Numbered from the stretch's first letter, positions 1 to 7,976 are shown. The stretch: 48,908 nucleotides of DNA from Nostoc sp. NMS2 (GCF_017115105.1 NZ_JABXKH010000114.1:1-48908), one strand, 5' to 3'. Numbers and translations are program-made. Notes: a model not told the origin generated them from the letters alone.

Positions 1-116
1 TGTATAGCCCCAGACTTCTAGTCTGAGGGCGATCCGCCAAAACGGGATGCTCCCGGGGATCTTAACCGAACCGTATTGGATGCTTATAGATATAGCGGTT
101 TTCGGTCTAGTGAAGT

Positions 117-159
117 ACAATTTTGACCTCTCTCCTAAAAGGAGAGAGGTCAAAATTGT
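117..159. repeat. Perfect 20-bp inverted repeat, 3-base loop
   Basis: The arms at 117-136 and 140-159 are exact reverse complements around a loop of three A. The inner part reads CCTCTCTCCT-AAA-AGGAGAGAGG. It would form a very stable hairpin in either strand. No T run follows, so it is not a classical terminator. It looks like a small dispersed palindromic repeat. Confidence 0.85.
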
Positions 160-540
160 TCCCCCTTCCCGCAACGGGTTGGGGGTTAGTGGGTTAGGTC
201 TATTTGCATACCTGTACCTCACCAGATTGAAAATGGCTATATCTGCATTGTGGCTTCATCGCTCATCTGAGTACATATAGAGCGAAAGGCTTCTTTTGGA
301 ATTAGCTAAAGTCCTTACTTTACAGCACTTTTCATGTATTTGAACCACATCTGTTGTAGGGGCAATTCATGAATTGCCTCTACCGCGTGTAGTTTTGCGT
401 AAGTCCTAAAGAAGAGAGGCTACAAGCGAGGGTTGGGTCTATTCTTGTTAGCTCACGCGATGTGCAACTTATTCTTAGAACCCCACTTCCATTCCTCTCC
501 CCGAAAGGTCAAGAGGCTTTGATTCTTACTCCCCTTACCT

Positions 541-589
541 TGTAGGGAAGGGGCTGGGGGTTAGGTTTGAAAGAAAGTTGCACACGGCG
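541..589. repeat. Dispersed repeat, inverted partner at 48716-48764
   Basis: The 49 bases here match the reverse complement of 48716-48764 with about three mismatches by eye. The core reads TTAGGTTTGAAAGAAAGTTG. It is an intergenic repeat present once near each end of the window. Confidence 0.8.
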
Positions 590-815
590 CTAGCTCTCTA
601 TTCCATACAATTGAGAACCCCTATACACCACCGTTACGGTAAAGAATCATGAATGGGGAGGGTTGTATTTCAATCAATTGAAGTACGCTATAACTTAACC
701 ATATTGGCTTACTCAGGCATTTTAAGCTGACATCTTTATAATTCTTCAGATAAAAACCAAGCACAAATTCAAAATCTGTGTAAATATAAAGAAAAGCTTA
801 AGAGGTTACAGACTC

Positions 816-1055
816 ATGGTGACTGCGAAAATGATGCAACAGCTTTGGGCTGTAATCGAGTCCACCCAGGTCAACACCCTGCTCCATTTTGACGATGCTG
901 CTTTAGTACAATTACTCCTCCAGCAGTTAAAAGCAAAGCAGGTTATTGATGCCCAGGCAGATAGCAGCCTCAATACTTATATAAAATCTAAACTCCCTCT
1001 CATTCGTGATACGGCTGAAGGTCGATTATCCTTCGGGCAAGGCGGCAATCATTAG
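816..1055 (+). CDS. Small hypothetical protein (79 aa)
   Basis: Function not recognised. The protein is soluble and alpha-helical in appearance, with a Leu/Gln-rich middle (LVQLLLQQLKAKQV) and no membrane segment or signal peptide. The ATG at 816 is used; a second in-frame ATG pair lies five codons on (MVTAKMMQQL). It reads like the small conserved cyanobacterial hypothetical proteins, which is an impression rather than a family assignment. A second small gene follows 59 bases downstream on the same strand, so the two may be co-transcribed. Confidence 0.6.
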   Translation: MVTAKMMQQLWAVIESTQVNTLLHFDDAALVQLLLQQLKAKQVIDAQADSSLNTYIKSKLPLIRDTAEGRLSFGQGGNH

Positions 1056-1114
1056 CACGAGAAATCGATTGCTCACTGCCAAGCATACGCTCAGAGTTCA
1101 AACAGTTGAATATT

Positions 1115-1372
1115 ATGAATCACTGGCTAGTAATCGCCCTAGTAGCTTATCTAATTGGAGCCGCAATTGAAGGGGTGAGTACAGCCAGCCAGCTATCTCG
1201 TTCAGTGCCAGAACTAGCTAAAAGTACAGAAACTCACCCTTCAGAGTCTGCCACTGGGACTAACTCGACTTGGCGAGTTGTGGCCGCCGTCGCTTCAGTA
1301 AGTATCTGTGGAGCTTTTTTCTGGCCTTGCCGCCTCATCCACCGTTTAATGAAAGGGAACGTTAATTCTTAA
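1115..1372 (+). CDS. Small hypothetical membrane protein (85 aa)
   Basis: Function not recognised. Two hydrophobic segments are visible: residues about 4-20 (WLVIALVAYLIGAAIEG) and about 56-73 (VVAAVASVSICGAFFW). A polar Ser/Thr/Glu-rich loop separates them, so this is probably a two-pass membrane protein. I prefer the ATG at 1115 over the in-frame TTG at 1106, which would add only three residues. It follows the 79-aa gene on the same strand and converges with plsY. Confidence 0.5.
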   Translation: MNHWLVIALVAYLIGAAIEGVSTASQLSRSVPELAKSTETHPSESATGTNSTWRVVAAVASVSICGAFFWPCRLIHRLMKGNVNS

Positions 1373-1426
1373 ACTTAACCCTTGGCTGAAACAGGGAAAA
1401 AAATATATCTATTTGCAGTTGGTAAA

Positions 1427-2098
1427 TTATGCAGTTTGTTCTGGTTCTGTCGCTGTCTTTTGTCCAATTTTTGGCTCAGTACCAGCAAACAGTCGTTCAA
1501 TATTAGGGCGATGGCGCAAAATTACATATAATCCACCGGCAATCCCAAACAGAATATAGGGTAACGGTTGATGCAAAATTACCATAAAAATGGAACCAGC
1601 GATCGCACCTACAATTGAACTCAAAGAGACAATCCGCGATATCCCCACAACGACGGCAAACACACCGGCTGTTGCTAAACCTACTTGCCAACTCATGGCC
1701 AATAAAATCCCCAAGCTAATAGCAACAGATTTACCACCAGTAAAGCCCAAAAAAATCGATTTACTATGTCCCAGAATTGCAGCTAACCCAGCTAAGATAA
1801 CTATCCACGGTTGCCACACTTGTGCATCTACCGTTGGGGGAATATAATTTTGAATTGTGAATAACCAGTAAACTAGAGCGATCGCTAATACTCCCTTCAA
1901 GGAATCAAGTACTAAAACGAATGCTCCTGGCCCTTTCCCCAAAGTTCTTAGTACATTAGTTGCGCCAGTGGAACCTGAACCAACTTCCCGAATATCAATA
2001 CCTTTTAACTGCTTCACAGCAATGTACCCAGTGGGAAAAGAACCCAGTAGGTAGGCTAAAAGCACAATTACGCCGCACAGAGTTAACCAGATAGCCAT
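1427..2098 (-). CDS. plsY: Glycerol-3-phosphate acyltransferase PlsY
   Basis: Integral membrane enzyme that transfers an acyl group from acyl-phosphate to glycerol-3-phosphate, the first step of phosphatidic acid synthesis. The family signatures are clear: LLGSFPTGYI near the N terminus, then GSGSTGATNVLRTLGKGPGA, DSLKGVLAI, and GHSKSIFLGFTGGKSVA in the central loop. Several hydrophobic helices lie between them. I chose the ATG at 2098 (MAIWLTLCGV, 223 aa). The frame extends to 2158, but the extra 20 residues are basic and atypical for the family. It is the last gene of a leftward set with DUF3086, DUF3119 and an MlaE-type permease, which suggests a joint role in membrane lipid supply. Confidence 0.93.
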   Translation of the reverse strand: MAIWLTLCGVIVLLAYLLGSFPTGYIAVKQLKGIDIREVGSGSTGATNVLRTLGKGPGAFVLVLDSLKGVLAIALVYWLFTIQNYIPPTVDAQVWQPWIVILAGLAAILGHSKSIFLGFTGGKSVAISLGILLAMSWQVGLATAGVFAVVVGISRIVSLSSIVGAIAGSIFMVILHQPLPYILFGIAGGLYVILRHRPNIERLFAGTEPKIGQKTATEPEQTA

Positions 2099-2200
2099 AA
2101 TAAAATTTAAAAATCTAGAGAAATATCTCTTAATACCATTTCTTGAAAGAAAATGCACCTATAGCAATTACACAGAACTACATACTAGTACCGCTTCGCG

Positions 2201-2227
2201 TAATTCGTAATTCGTAATTCGTAATTC
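2201..2227. repeat. Heptanucleotide array (TAATTCG)n
   Basis: Close to four copies of the 7-base unit TAATTCG, the short tandemly repeated sequence typical of Nostoc and Anabaena. It lies in the gap between plsY and the DUF3086 gene. The same gap carries GAGGCAATTAATGAATTGCC near 2291-2310 and CAATGAC/CAAATGAC repeats near 2355-2388. Confidence 0.9.
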
Positions 2228-2389
2228 CCGTTGCGTAAGGGTTTTAGACATTTCAAATGGTCTGTCTATTTCCGCCGTACTGTACTAGAGAGGCAATTAA
2301 TGAATTGCCCCTACATAAATAAAGTCCAGTCTCACATAGAATTGCTATGCCCAATGCCCAATGACAAATGACCAATGACAAATGACTAA

Positions 2390-3661
2390 TTAAAAGTCAT
2401 CATCATAGTTTCTCACGGTTTTGGGGTCAGGAGCAAAAGCTAACCACAGAGGAAATTGCAGCAGTGACAAACTGATTTGCTCCTCTGAATCGTCAATGAT
2501 AATTAAGGGTAATTGATTGGCTTTCGTCAATCGGTCTGCTTTCTGAGCGAGAGCATCAGATGCCTCAAATAATACCACACCTCGGTCTGGGCCGAAATCT
2601 GGGCGACCGATTCCCAGACAGTCTTGCAAGCCGCGCCGCCATTCACCTAATCGCTCCGGTGTATTAGCTAAGACTAAAGTACGAATGCGATCGCCATACA
2701 GCTTGTGTAATATCGAAATTGCAGCTGAGGCAATCAGAATATTTTGTAAGCGGCTACCCATTGTCCGCAAACCACCCCGTCCCCCTTGGGTAAAAAACCA
2801 GTTCGAGACTCGTTCTGCATGGATTGGTTCAAAGGTTCGGCGTAGTTGCCATGCTGGGCCGTAGTAATCTGGTTTATTGCGGTATTGGTCAATTAGGCGG
2901 CGAATTTGCTTTGTAGTATCTTGAAACTGCTGTTGGGCAAATTGCGGTATTCCAGGTTGGGGTTCAACAGATTTAGCCTCTTTTACAGGTGGTTTTTCTC
3001 GTTCCACCACACTTGGCGTTAGTTGCAACTGTTCAGCCGCAACAGCCAAATCTTGTAAGCTACCCGTGAGATAGTCTTTAAAACCCTGCACCCGAATTGC
3101 CAAGTCTTGGGATGTACCAGCAAAAGTGGTTCGCATCTCGTTGCGGATACGTTCTTGACGGCGTTCTAATTGTTCTACAGAAATTTGCAGAGTTTGTTTG
3201 CGTTGTTCTAACTGTATCAGTGACTCTTGCACAATTCGTCCCAGTGAGGTTTGAGTTTCACTTACTTGTGCCTGAAGGTTTTTGTAAGAAGCTTGCAGCT
3301 TAACTATTTCCTCCTTGAGGGCTGCTTCAGCGCTTTGTAACTCTGCTACGCGCTGCTCTACTTCTGTATATAACGAATGATTTCCTGATTCTATTTCTGA
3401 CCCCAGTGTGGTACTTTCCGGTTCCAACTGCGCTACAAACTCGCCATTTGAATTTTCTGTTAGCTCTACTGTAGTATCTACCACTTCTGCATTGGAGATG
3501 AGTGGCTCAAAAGTTGCGTAGTTTTCTGATGAGCTAACTCCTGTTTCTCCCACTGACTCAACAGATGGATTGACTGGATGTTCAACTGCATTGTTTTGCT
3601 CTTCTTTTTCTGCCAACCGCTCATCAATTGGTTCTGGGGTTTGAGATGCCTCTGGGTTCAT
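2390..3661 (-). CDS. DUF3086 domain protein
   Basis: Conserved cyanobacterial protein of unknown function, recognised as the DUF3086 type. The N-terminal third (about residues 1-95) is acidic, rich in Glu and Ser, and probably disordered. Residues about 95-190 form a strong coiled coil (EQRVAELQSAEAALKEEIVK and onward). The C-terminal half, from about residue 230, is the conserved globular part (IRRLIDQYRNKPDYYGPAW, GGRGGLRTMGSRLQN, IIIDDSEEQISLSLLQFPLW). I use the ATG at 3661; a TTG two codons upstream is in frame. No membrane segment is visible. It lies between DUF3119 and plsY genes, so a role in lipid or envelope metabolism is inferred from context only. Confidence 0.8.
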   Translation of the reverse strand: MNPEASQTPEPIDERLAEKEEQNNAVEHPVNPSVESVGETGVSSSENYATFEPLISNAEVVDTTVELTENSNGEFVAQLEPESTTLGSEIESGNHSLYTEVEQRVAELQSAEAALKEEIVKLQASYKNLQAQVSETQTSLGRIVQESLIQLEQRKQTLQISVEQLERRQERIRNEMRTTFAGTSQDLAIRVQGFKDYLTGSLQDLAVAAEQLQLTPSVVEREKPPVKEAKSVEPQPGIPQFAQQQFQDTTKQIRRLIDQYRNKPDYYGPAWQLRRTFEPIHAERVSNWFFTQGGRGGLRTMGSRLQNILIASAAISILHKLYGDRIRTLVLANTPERLGEWRRGLQDCLGIGRPDFGPDRGVVLFEASDALAQKADRLTKANQLPLIIIDDSEEQISLSLLQFPLWLAFAPDPKTVRNYDDDF

Positions 3662-3798
3662 AAACAATAGTGTAATTCCTATGACGCGAATAAATAGCTT
3701 TCAGAAATATTACAATTAACTTGCTATAAAAGTCCTGAGTCACGAGGGCTGAGTTATGAGTTGAGAGCAAAACGACTCAGCACTCGTGGCACTCAGCA

Positions 3799-4215
3799 CT
3801 AAATACGCGGACAACGTTGTTCTAAGCAAGTTTTCAAGGTGTTGGGGTCAAATAAAATCGGCAAAAAGTGAATACTTTTAATTTCTTTAAAGTAAAACAA
3901 AATGGGGACTCCATTCCAGAAGACCCGCCAGTTTTGCCATTCCCGGTAGGGAAAGCGCCGAATCAATTTTTCACTTCTGTAAATATCTAAGTCGGTAACG
4001 GTAAATTGCAACCGCAGCGTTAACGCCTGAAACATGAGAAACAAGCCAAACAGTGTGAAAACAGCGCCTATCCACGGTTGTACCAACAGTAGTGGAATAG
4101 CGGTAATCACCAATACTATAGGTATATTGTAACTAGGCTTGAGTTCCACAGTTGATGTGGAGTTAGGAGCAAATGAACTGGTCACAGTTTTAAATCCTGC
4201 TTTATTAGTAGGCAT
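3799..4215 (-). CDS. DUF3119 family membrane protein
   Basis: Small protein (138 aa) of unknown function that I recognise as DUF3119. After a polar N terminus, residues about 29-67 form a hydrophobic hairpin (IPIVLVITAIPLLLVQPWIG, then FTLFGLFLMFQALTL). A PH-like beta-rich segment follows (LQFTVTDLDIYRSEKLIRRF, FPYREWQNWRVFWNG, ILFYFKEIKSIHFLPILFD). The shape of two membrane helices plus a small beta domain resembles bacterial PH-domain membrane proteins; that comparison is my inference. It sits between the MlaE-type permease and DUF3086. Confidence 0.8.
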   Translation of the reverse strand: MPTNKAGFKTVTSSFAPNSTSTVELKPSYNIPIVLVITAIPLLLVQPWIGAVFTLFGLFLMFQALTLRLQFTVTDLDIYRSEKLIRRFPYREWQNWRVFWNGVPILFYFKEIKSIHFLPILFDPNTLKTCLEQRCPRI

Positions 4216-4359
4216 ATCTCTTATTTTAGGAGTCAGAAGTAGAGACGCGATTAATCGTACAAGAGTGACGCGATTAATTGCGTCTGTACAAGAGTGAGGA
4301 GTTTTAACTCATAACTCTTAACTCCTAACTCCTAACTCCTAAATACTCACTCCTGACTT

Positions 4360-5157
4360 TTATAAGCCTTTCAAAAATGCACTGCCAAGTCCTTGAAACA
4401 TTAACCAAGAAAGAAAGAAGTTGCTAACAAATATAATCAGCAAGGCAGTCACAACAGCAGTTGTGGTTGACTGTCCTACTCCTTTGGCTCCTCCTGTTGT
4501 CGTCAACCCCCAACTGCAACCAATTACGGCGATTAAAATGCCAAAGCAACACGCCTTAAGCATGGCGCTAATAATATCCCACATCCCAAGAAAGGTACGG
4601 GCTGAGTCTAGAAATACCGTATCAGATAGGTTGTAGACATTTGTCGCAATTATGAATCCTCCGAACATCCCTGTTATCAATGACAGAAGGGTTAAAATTG
4701 GTAGCATTAAACAGCAAGCAATAACGCGGGGAATAACCAGATAATCGATTGGATCTGTTTTTAACATCAACATGGCATCGATTTGTTCTGTTACGCGCAT
4801 GGTACCGATTTCGGCTGCAAAGGCAGAACCGACTCGCCCTGCCAAAACCACTGCTGTCAACACGGGAGAGAGTTCTCGTGTCAACGCTATAGAAAGCACT
4901 CCGCCGATAATGTTTCCTGCACCAAAGTTGATAAATTCCCGCGCCACTTGAATGGTAAACACCGCGCCGACGAAAATAGCCGTCAATAGGGCAATAAATA
5001 GGGAATCTGGCCCAACTGCTGCCATTTGTTCTAAGGTGTTGCGCCGATGGATTTTGCCTCTCAATAGGTGAACTAGTACTTGTCCACCCAGAAAAATCGC
5101 TGCCAGCAATCGCTGACTCCATTCTCCTAAACTGGATTTGGATGTAGTCTGGTTCAA
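4360..5157 (-). CDS. MlaE-type lipid ABC transporter permease
   Basis: Permease subunit of an Mla/TGD-like phospholipid ABC transporter in the inner envelope. The 265-aa length and order fit the MlaE (YrbE) family: an N-terminal amphipathic helix, then VGPDSLFIALLTAIFVGAVF, QVAREFINFGAGNIIGG, ALTRELSPVLTAVVLAGRVG, SAFAAEIGTMRVTEQIDAML and the C-terminal helices. The E-IGTMRVTEQIDA motif is the family hallmark. The chloroplast homologue is TGD1. No ATPase or MCE substrate-binding gene is adjacent, so those subunits must lie elsewhere. It is the first gene of the leftward DUF3119-DUF3086-plsY set. Confidence 0.92.
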   Translation of the reverse strand: MNQTTSKSSLGEWSQRLLAAIFLGGQVLVHLLRGKIHRRNTLEQMAAVGPDSLFIALLTAIFVGAVFTIQVAREFINFGAGNIIGGVLSIALTRELSPVLTAVVLAGRVGSAFAAEIGTMRVTEQIDAMLMLKTDPIDYLVIPRVIACCLMLPILTLLSLITGMFGGFIIATNVYNLSDTVFLDSARTFLGMWDIISAMLKACCFGILIAVIGCSWGLTTTGGAKGVGQSTTTAVVTALLIIFVSNFFLSWLMFQGLGSAFLKGL

Positions 5158-5211
5158 TGTTCTGTAGCTAACTCGGTAACTGCCTTAAGAATAGCGGAAG
5201 TCGTTGGGATA

Positions 5212-5390
5212 GGGAATGGGGAATGGGGAATGGGGAATGGAAAAGAGGCACAGGGGCATAGGGGATGAAGAAGAGACAAGGGAGACAAGGAAGAGGGGGG
5301 AGACAAGGAAGAAGACTATTCAATAATTCCCCCTTGTCCCCCTTGTCCTCCTTGTCTCCCTCATCCCCCTGCTCCCTGCTCCCCATCTCC
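5212..5390. repeat. G-rich and IR repeat block, partner at 30364-30545
   Basis: A block of GGGGAATGG units followed by AGACAAGG units, which pair with CCTTGTCTCCC on the far side. The apex sequence TTCAATAATTCCCCCTTGTC occurs again in the ccmM-ccmN gap, in the same context. Reading frames through this block on both strands are low-complexity and are not genes. Confidence 0.8.
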
Positions 5391-5488
5391 CGGTTGGTGA
5401 GCGAAGTCGAACCACATCCCCCTCATCCCCCTAACTCTCCGCTCCTACGGGGCTGAATATTAACTTAGATTAAAGATGCTCTCAGAAA

Positions 5489-5629
5489 ATGAAGCTGTTA
5501 TTAAACGTACTGCAAACCAATAGATGGGTGCTAATCTTAGTTTTAATCTTGATTTTGCAAGGGTTTTGGAGATTTAAGGCATTTTTTATATCCCCAGCAC
5601 GGGCTGTAACTGGTAGCCGCTTCTTTTAA
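5489..5629 (+). CDS. Possible 46-aa single-pass membrane peptide
   Basis: A short frame from ATG 5489 to TAA 5629. It has one clear hydrophobic segment (WVLILVLILILQGFW, residues about 13-27), a positive N terminus, and a C-terminal tail ending SPARAVTGSRFF. I know no family for it. The composition looks like a small membrane protein or a leader rather than random DNA, but there is no strong Shine-Dalgarno sequence. It precedes the 98-aa membrane protein by about 110 bases. Confidence 0.3.
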   Translation: MKLLLNVLQTNRWVLILVLILILQGFWRFKAFFISPARAVTGSRFF

Positions 5630-5742
5630 TGAAAACTTAAGATTCTTGACAGATTGTCTGCTTAGGAGCGATCGCACGTATTGTAGAAAATGACAAACCG
5701 CTATCTAGCTATTGTCATCTCTACTCACGGAGTTTGTCATAA

Positions 5743-6039
5743 ATGGCTATTTTCATCAACTTTCTCCGCTCCTTACTACTTACAGTCATATTTAGTTTTG
5801 TCGCTCCCATCTTTCTCGTTGGCGGTGGACTGCTGCTTTTATCCCTTATCGGTTCCTTTCCAGGTTTACAACATTTAACTGAAGCGATCGCTACTCAGAT
5901 TATGCGTTTTCTTGCCACCTTTGGCAGTGGGACTCCCTTACGGGGATTATTTGTAATTAGCTTGACCTGTAGTTTTGTTGGGTCACTGTTTGATACGTAT
6001 GTTTACTATCGGTATCAAATTTTACGAATAGACTCCTGA
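5743..6039 (+). CDS. Hypothetical membrane protein (98 aa)
   Basis: Function not recognised. Two strong membrane segments are visible, at residues about 8-36 (LLLTVIFSFVAPIFLVGGGL and on) and about 68-86 (LFVISLTCSFVGSLFD). An amphipathic loop between them carries HLTEAIATQIMRFLATFGSG. Both ends are probably on the same side. The ATG at 5743 is supported by the hydrophobic pattern starting directly after it. The overlapping frame at 5690-5878 is a shadow. It reads like a conserved cyanobacterial hypothetical protein. Confidence 0.6.
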   Translation: MAIFINFLRSLLLTVIFSFVAPIFLVGGGLLLLSLIGSFPGLQHLTEAIATQIMRFLATFGSGTPLRGLFVISLTCSFVGSLFDTYVYYRYQILRIDS

Positions 6040-6529
6040 ATGATGTGAATAGTTTCGTCAGGTGTTCATGGACCGTACAACAAAGGAAAATTGATATTTC
6101 CCACAATGAAAGTACTACTGGCCTTAACCTAAACAGGGATTAGTGTTGCTGAATGAATTTTTATTAATTAAATTGAGTACCGAAAATATTAATTAAATAC
6201 CTATTATTAATTAGTTATTAGTTATTAATTACTGATAATTGTTCCGTATGCCCGACTTTAGGAAACCAATCTTAAAACAGTCAAAAAGCTAGTAAAATAA
6301 GGGCTTTGAAACTTTTAATTATGCAAAACAGCTAAAATAGTCTGTGCTAAACCACCACATTGGACGCTAAACTAGAGTTTGGCATTTTGTGTTGGTTGCA
6401 ATCTTTAAGGAATTTATTACCATTCATTGAGAATATCAAATAAAACTCACTGCAAAATATAAAAACTTCCTTAAAATCTTGATAAACACAATGCCTGCTC
6501 ATGTTTCTTAACAGAGCAGAGGAGGTCGT
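6040..6529. other. AT-rich gap upstream of sppA
   Basis: No gene seen. The sequence is AT-rich, with TTATTAATTA-type runs near 6165-6240. It probably contains the promoter of sppA. The last bases lead into the hairpin and short leader frame described at 6530. Confidence 0.5.
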
Positions 6530-6598
6530 ATGACCTCTGGGGATCTTATATTGAGTTTATTACGAGGAATGTTTATAGCTCATGATTTGGCCGTTTAA
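6530..6598 (+). CDS. Possible 22-aa leader peptide before sppA
   Basis: A 22-codon frame starts at ATG 6530 just behind a near-perfect ribosome-binding site (GGAGG, 6521-6525) and ends at TAA 6596-6598, overlapping the sppA start codon at 6582 in another frame. The binding site and the ATG lie in a small hairpin (GAGGTC, GTAT, GACCTC; 6522-6537). sppA itself has only a distant GAGGA. This could be a translational-coupling leader. It could also be chance. Confidence 0.3.
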   Translation: MTSGDLILSLLRGMFIAHDLAV

Positions 6599-7403
6599 GC
6601 CCAGGTTTAGAAAACAAATTGCGCGGATTGAAATTACTGGTGCGATCGCCGGTGCGACTCGCAAACGCGTCTTAGAAGCACTGAAAACTGTAGAAGAGAA
6701 AAAGTTTCCGGCATTATTGCTGCGGATCGATAGCCCTGGCGGTACAGTCGGAGATTCTCAAGAAATTTACAGCGCCCTGAAGCGTTTGCGCGAAAAAATT
6801 AAAATCGTCGCTAGCTTTGGCAATATTTCGGCTTCTGGAGGTGTCTACATCGGCATGGGAGCGGAACACATCGTATCTAACCCAGGTACAATTACGGGTA
6901 GTATTGGTGTGATTTTGCGTGGAAATAACTTGGAACGCTTGCTAGAAAAAATCGGTGTTTCCTTCCAGGTAATTAAGTCTGGCCCTTACAAAGACATTTT
7001 GGCTTTTGATCGGCAGTTGACTGAACCAGAAGAAAACATTTTGCAAGAGTTGATTGACACAAGTTATCAGCAGTTTGTCCAAACGGTAGCTGATGGCCGT
7101 TCTTTAACAGTAGAAGCTGTGAAAAGTTTCGCCGATGGTCGGATTTTTACTGGACAGCAAGCCCTAGAATTGGGTGTTGTAGACCGCCTGGGCACAGAAG
7201 AAGATGCCCGTCGCTGGACAGCAGAATTAGTCGGACTTGATCCAGAAAAAACTCTCTGCTATACCCTAGAAGAACGTAAACCCTTATTGAGTCGCCTTCT
7301 GCCAGGAAGTCGTCAAGTTTCATCAGGAATTCGATCTGGAATTGATTGGCTCGAATTTGAAGTCTCTACTAGTGGTTTACCGTTGTGGTTATATCGACCA
7401 TAA
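6582..7403 (+). CDS. sppA: Signal peptide peptidase SppA, short form
   Basis: Membrane-associated serine protease of family S49 that degrades cleaved signal peptides. The protein is 273 aa, the single-domain form, about half the length of E. coli SppA. Visible motifs: LLLRIDSPGGTVGDSQEIY, FGNISASGGVYIGMGAE with the nucleophile Ser of ASGG, NPGTITGSIGVILRG, and KSGPYKD with the likely general-base Lys. The C terminus has RIFTGQQALELGVVDRLG. No classical signal peptide is present; the N terminus starts MIWPFKPRF. The start at 6582 has only a weak ribosome-binding site (see the leader at 6530). aroH follows after a repeat-rich gap. Confidence 0.93.
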   Translation: MIWPFKPRFRKQIARIEITGAIAGATRKRVLEALKTVEEKKFPALLLRIDSPGGTVGDSQEIYSALKRLREKIKIVASFGNISASGGVYIGMGAEHIVSNPGTITGSIGVILRGNNLERLLEKIGVSFQVIKSGPYKDILAFDRQLTEPEENILQELIDTSYQQFVQTVADGRSLTVEAVKSFADGRIFTGQQALELGVVDRLGTEEDARRWTAELVGLDPEKTLCYTLEERKPLLSRLLPGSRQVSSGIRSGIDWLEFEVSTSGLPLWLYRP

Positions 7404-7414
7404 ATGGTTGTTTG

Positions 7415-7469
7415 TCATTGGTCATTTGTCCTTTGTCCTTTGTTCAGAGTCAAGTCAAATGACCAATGA
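7415..7469. terminator. 14-bp inverted repeat after sppA
   Basis: TCATTGGTCATTTG (7415-7428) and CAAATGACCAATGA (7456-7469) are exact reverse complements with a 27-base loop. They are built from the CAATGAC/CAAATGAC dispersed repeat family, which continues to about 7503. It could fold in the sppA 3' RNA, but there is no T run, so a terminator role is uncertain. Confidence 0.4.
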
Positions 7470-7505
7470 CCAATGACTAATGACTAACGACCAATGACTA
7501 ATTTT

Positions 7506-7511
7506 AGGAGG
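7506..7511 (+). promoter_or_regulatory. Ribosome-binding site deciding the aroH GTG start
   Basis: A perfect AGGAGG eight bases before GTG 7520. It supports the GTG start over the downstream ATG at codon 5 of the frame. Confidence 0.75.
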
Positions 7512-7519
7512 ATTTTGGC

Positions 7520-7933
7520 GTGGAGTGGCAAATGCGGGCTATTCGTGGAGCAACAACTGCTTCAGAAAATACTGTTGAGGCAATGCGAGAGGTAGTGACA
7601 GAACTACTAGATGAACTGGAAAATCGGAATCAATTCCAGCCGACAGACATGATTAGTGTGACTTTCTCAGTGACACGCGATTTGGATACGATTTTTCCAG
7701 CTGCGATCGCTAGATCGCGTCCTGGTTGGGATAATGTGGCCATGTTGGATGTGCAGCAAATGCACGTCGAAGGCAGCTTACAGCGCTGCATTCGGTTCTT
7801 AATCCACGCCTATCTGCCAGCCTCCGCCTCGGTTCATCATATTTATTTACGCAACGCCGCTAGCTTGCGTCCCGACTGGAGTTTGCCCCAATCATTACAA
7901 ACTTCACAGCCAGCAGTTAAGTCAAAAGTGTAA
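7520..7933 (+). CDS. aroH: Chorismate mutase, AroH type
   Basis: Converts chorismate to prephenate on the way to phenylalanine and tyrosine. The family is the trimeric AroH fold, as in Bacillus subtilis. The protein is 137 aa, slightly longer than the usual 115-127. Conserved features: MRAIRGATTASENT with the active-site Arg, the SVTRDLDTIFPAAIARSRPG segment, WDNVAMLDVQQMHVEGSL, and QRCIRFLIHAY with a second active-site Arg. The start is GTG at 7520, supported by AGGAGG at optimal spacing. The last 15 or so residues (QTSQPAVKSKV) are a non-conserved tail. Confidence 0.93.
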   Translation: MEWQMRAIRGATTASENTVEAMREVVTELLDELENRNQFQPTDMISVTFSVTRDLDTIFPAAIARSRPGWDNVAMLDVQQMHVEGSLQRCIRFLIHAYLPASASVHHIYLRNAASLRPDWSLPQSLQTSQPAVKSKV

Positions 7934-7976
7934 AATTACATAATAATTACGCAAAAACAGGTAAAAAAGACACACT

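Larger units (their letters stand above)
1..815. other. Gap with dispersed repeats, no convincing gene
   Basis: I see no convincing gene here. A frame of 77 codons at 47-280 runs through a hairpin repeat and has no recognisable protein features. The stretch holds a small hairpin (CAGACT/AGTCTG, near 12-26), a perfect 20-bp inverted repeat (117-159), the palindrome GGCAATTCATGAATTGCC near 361-378, a copy of the dispersed motif TGCGTAAGTCCT near 395-406, and a repeat at 541-589 that recurs inverted at the far end of the window. The bases just before 816 should hold the promoter of the following small gene, but I cannot mark it. Confidence 0.6.

Noticed and set aside
47..280. 77-codon plus-strand frame near the window start
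   Set aside because: It runs through a perfect hairpin repeat, has no protein-like pattern and no ribosome-binding site.
5168..5386. Frames on both strands in the G-rich block
   Set aside because: They translate only tandem repeats (Gly/Asp/Lys or Pro/Leu/Ser runs).
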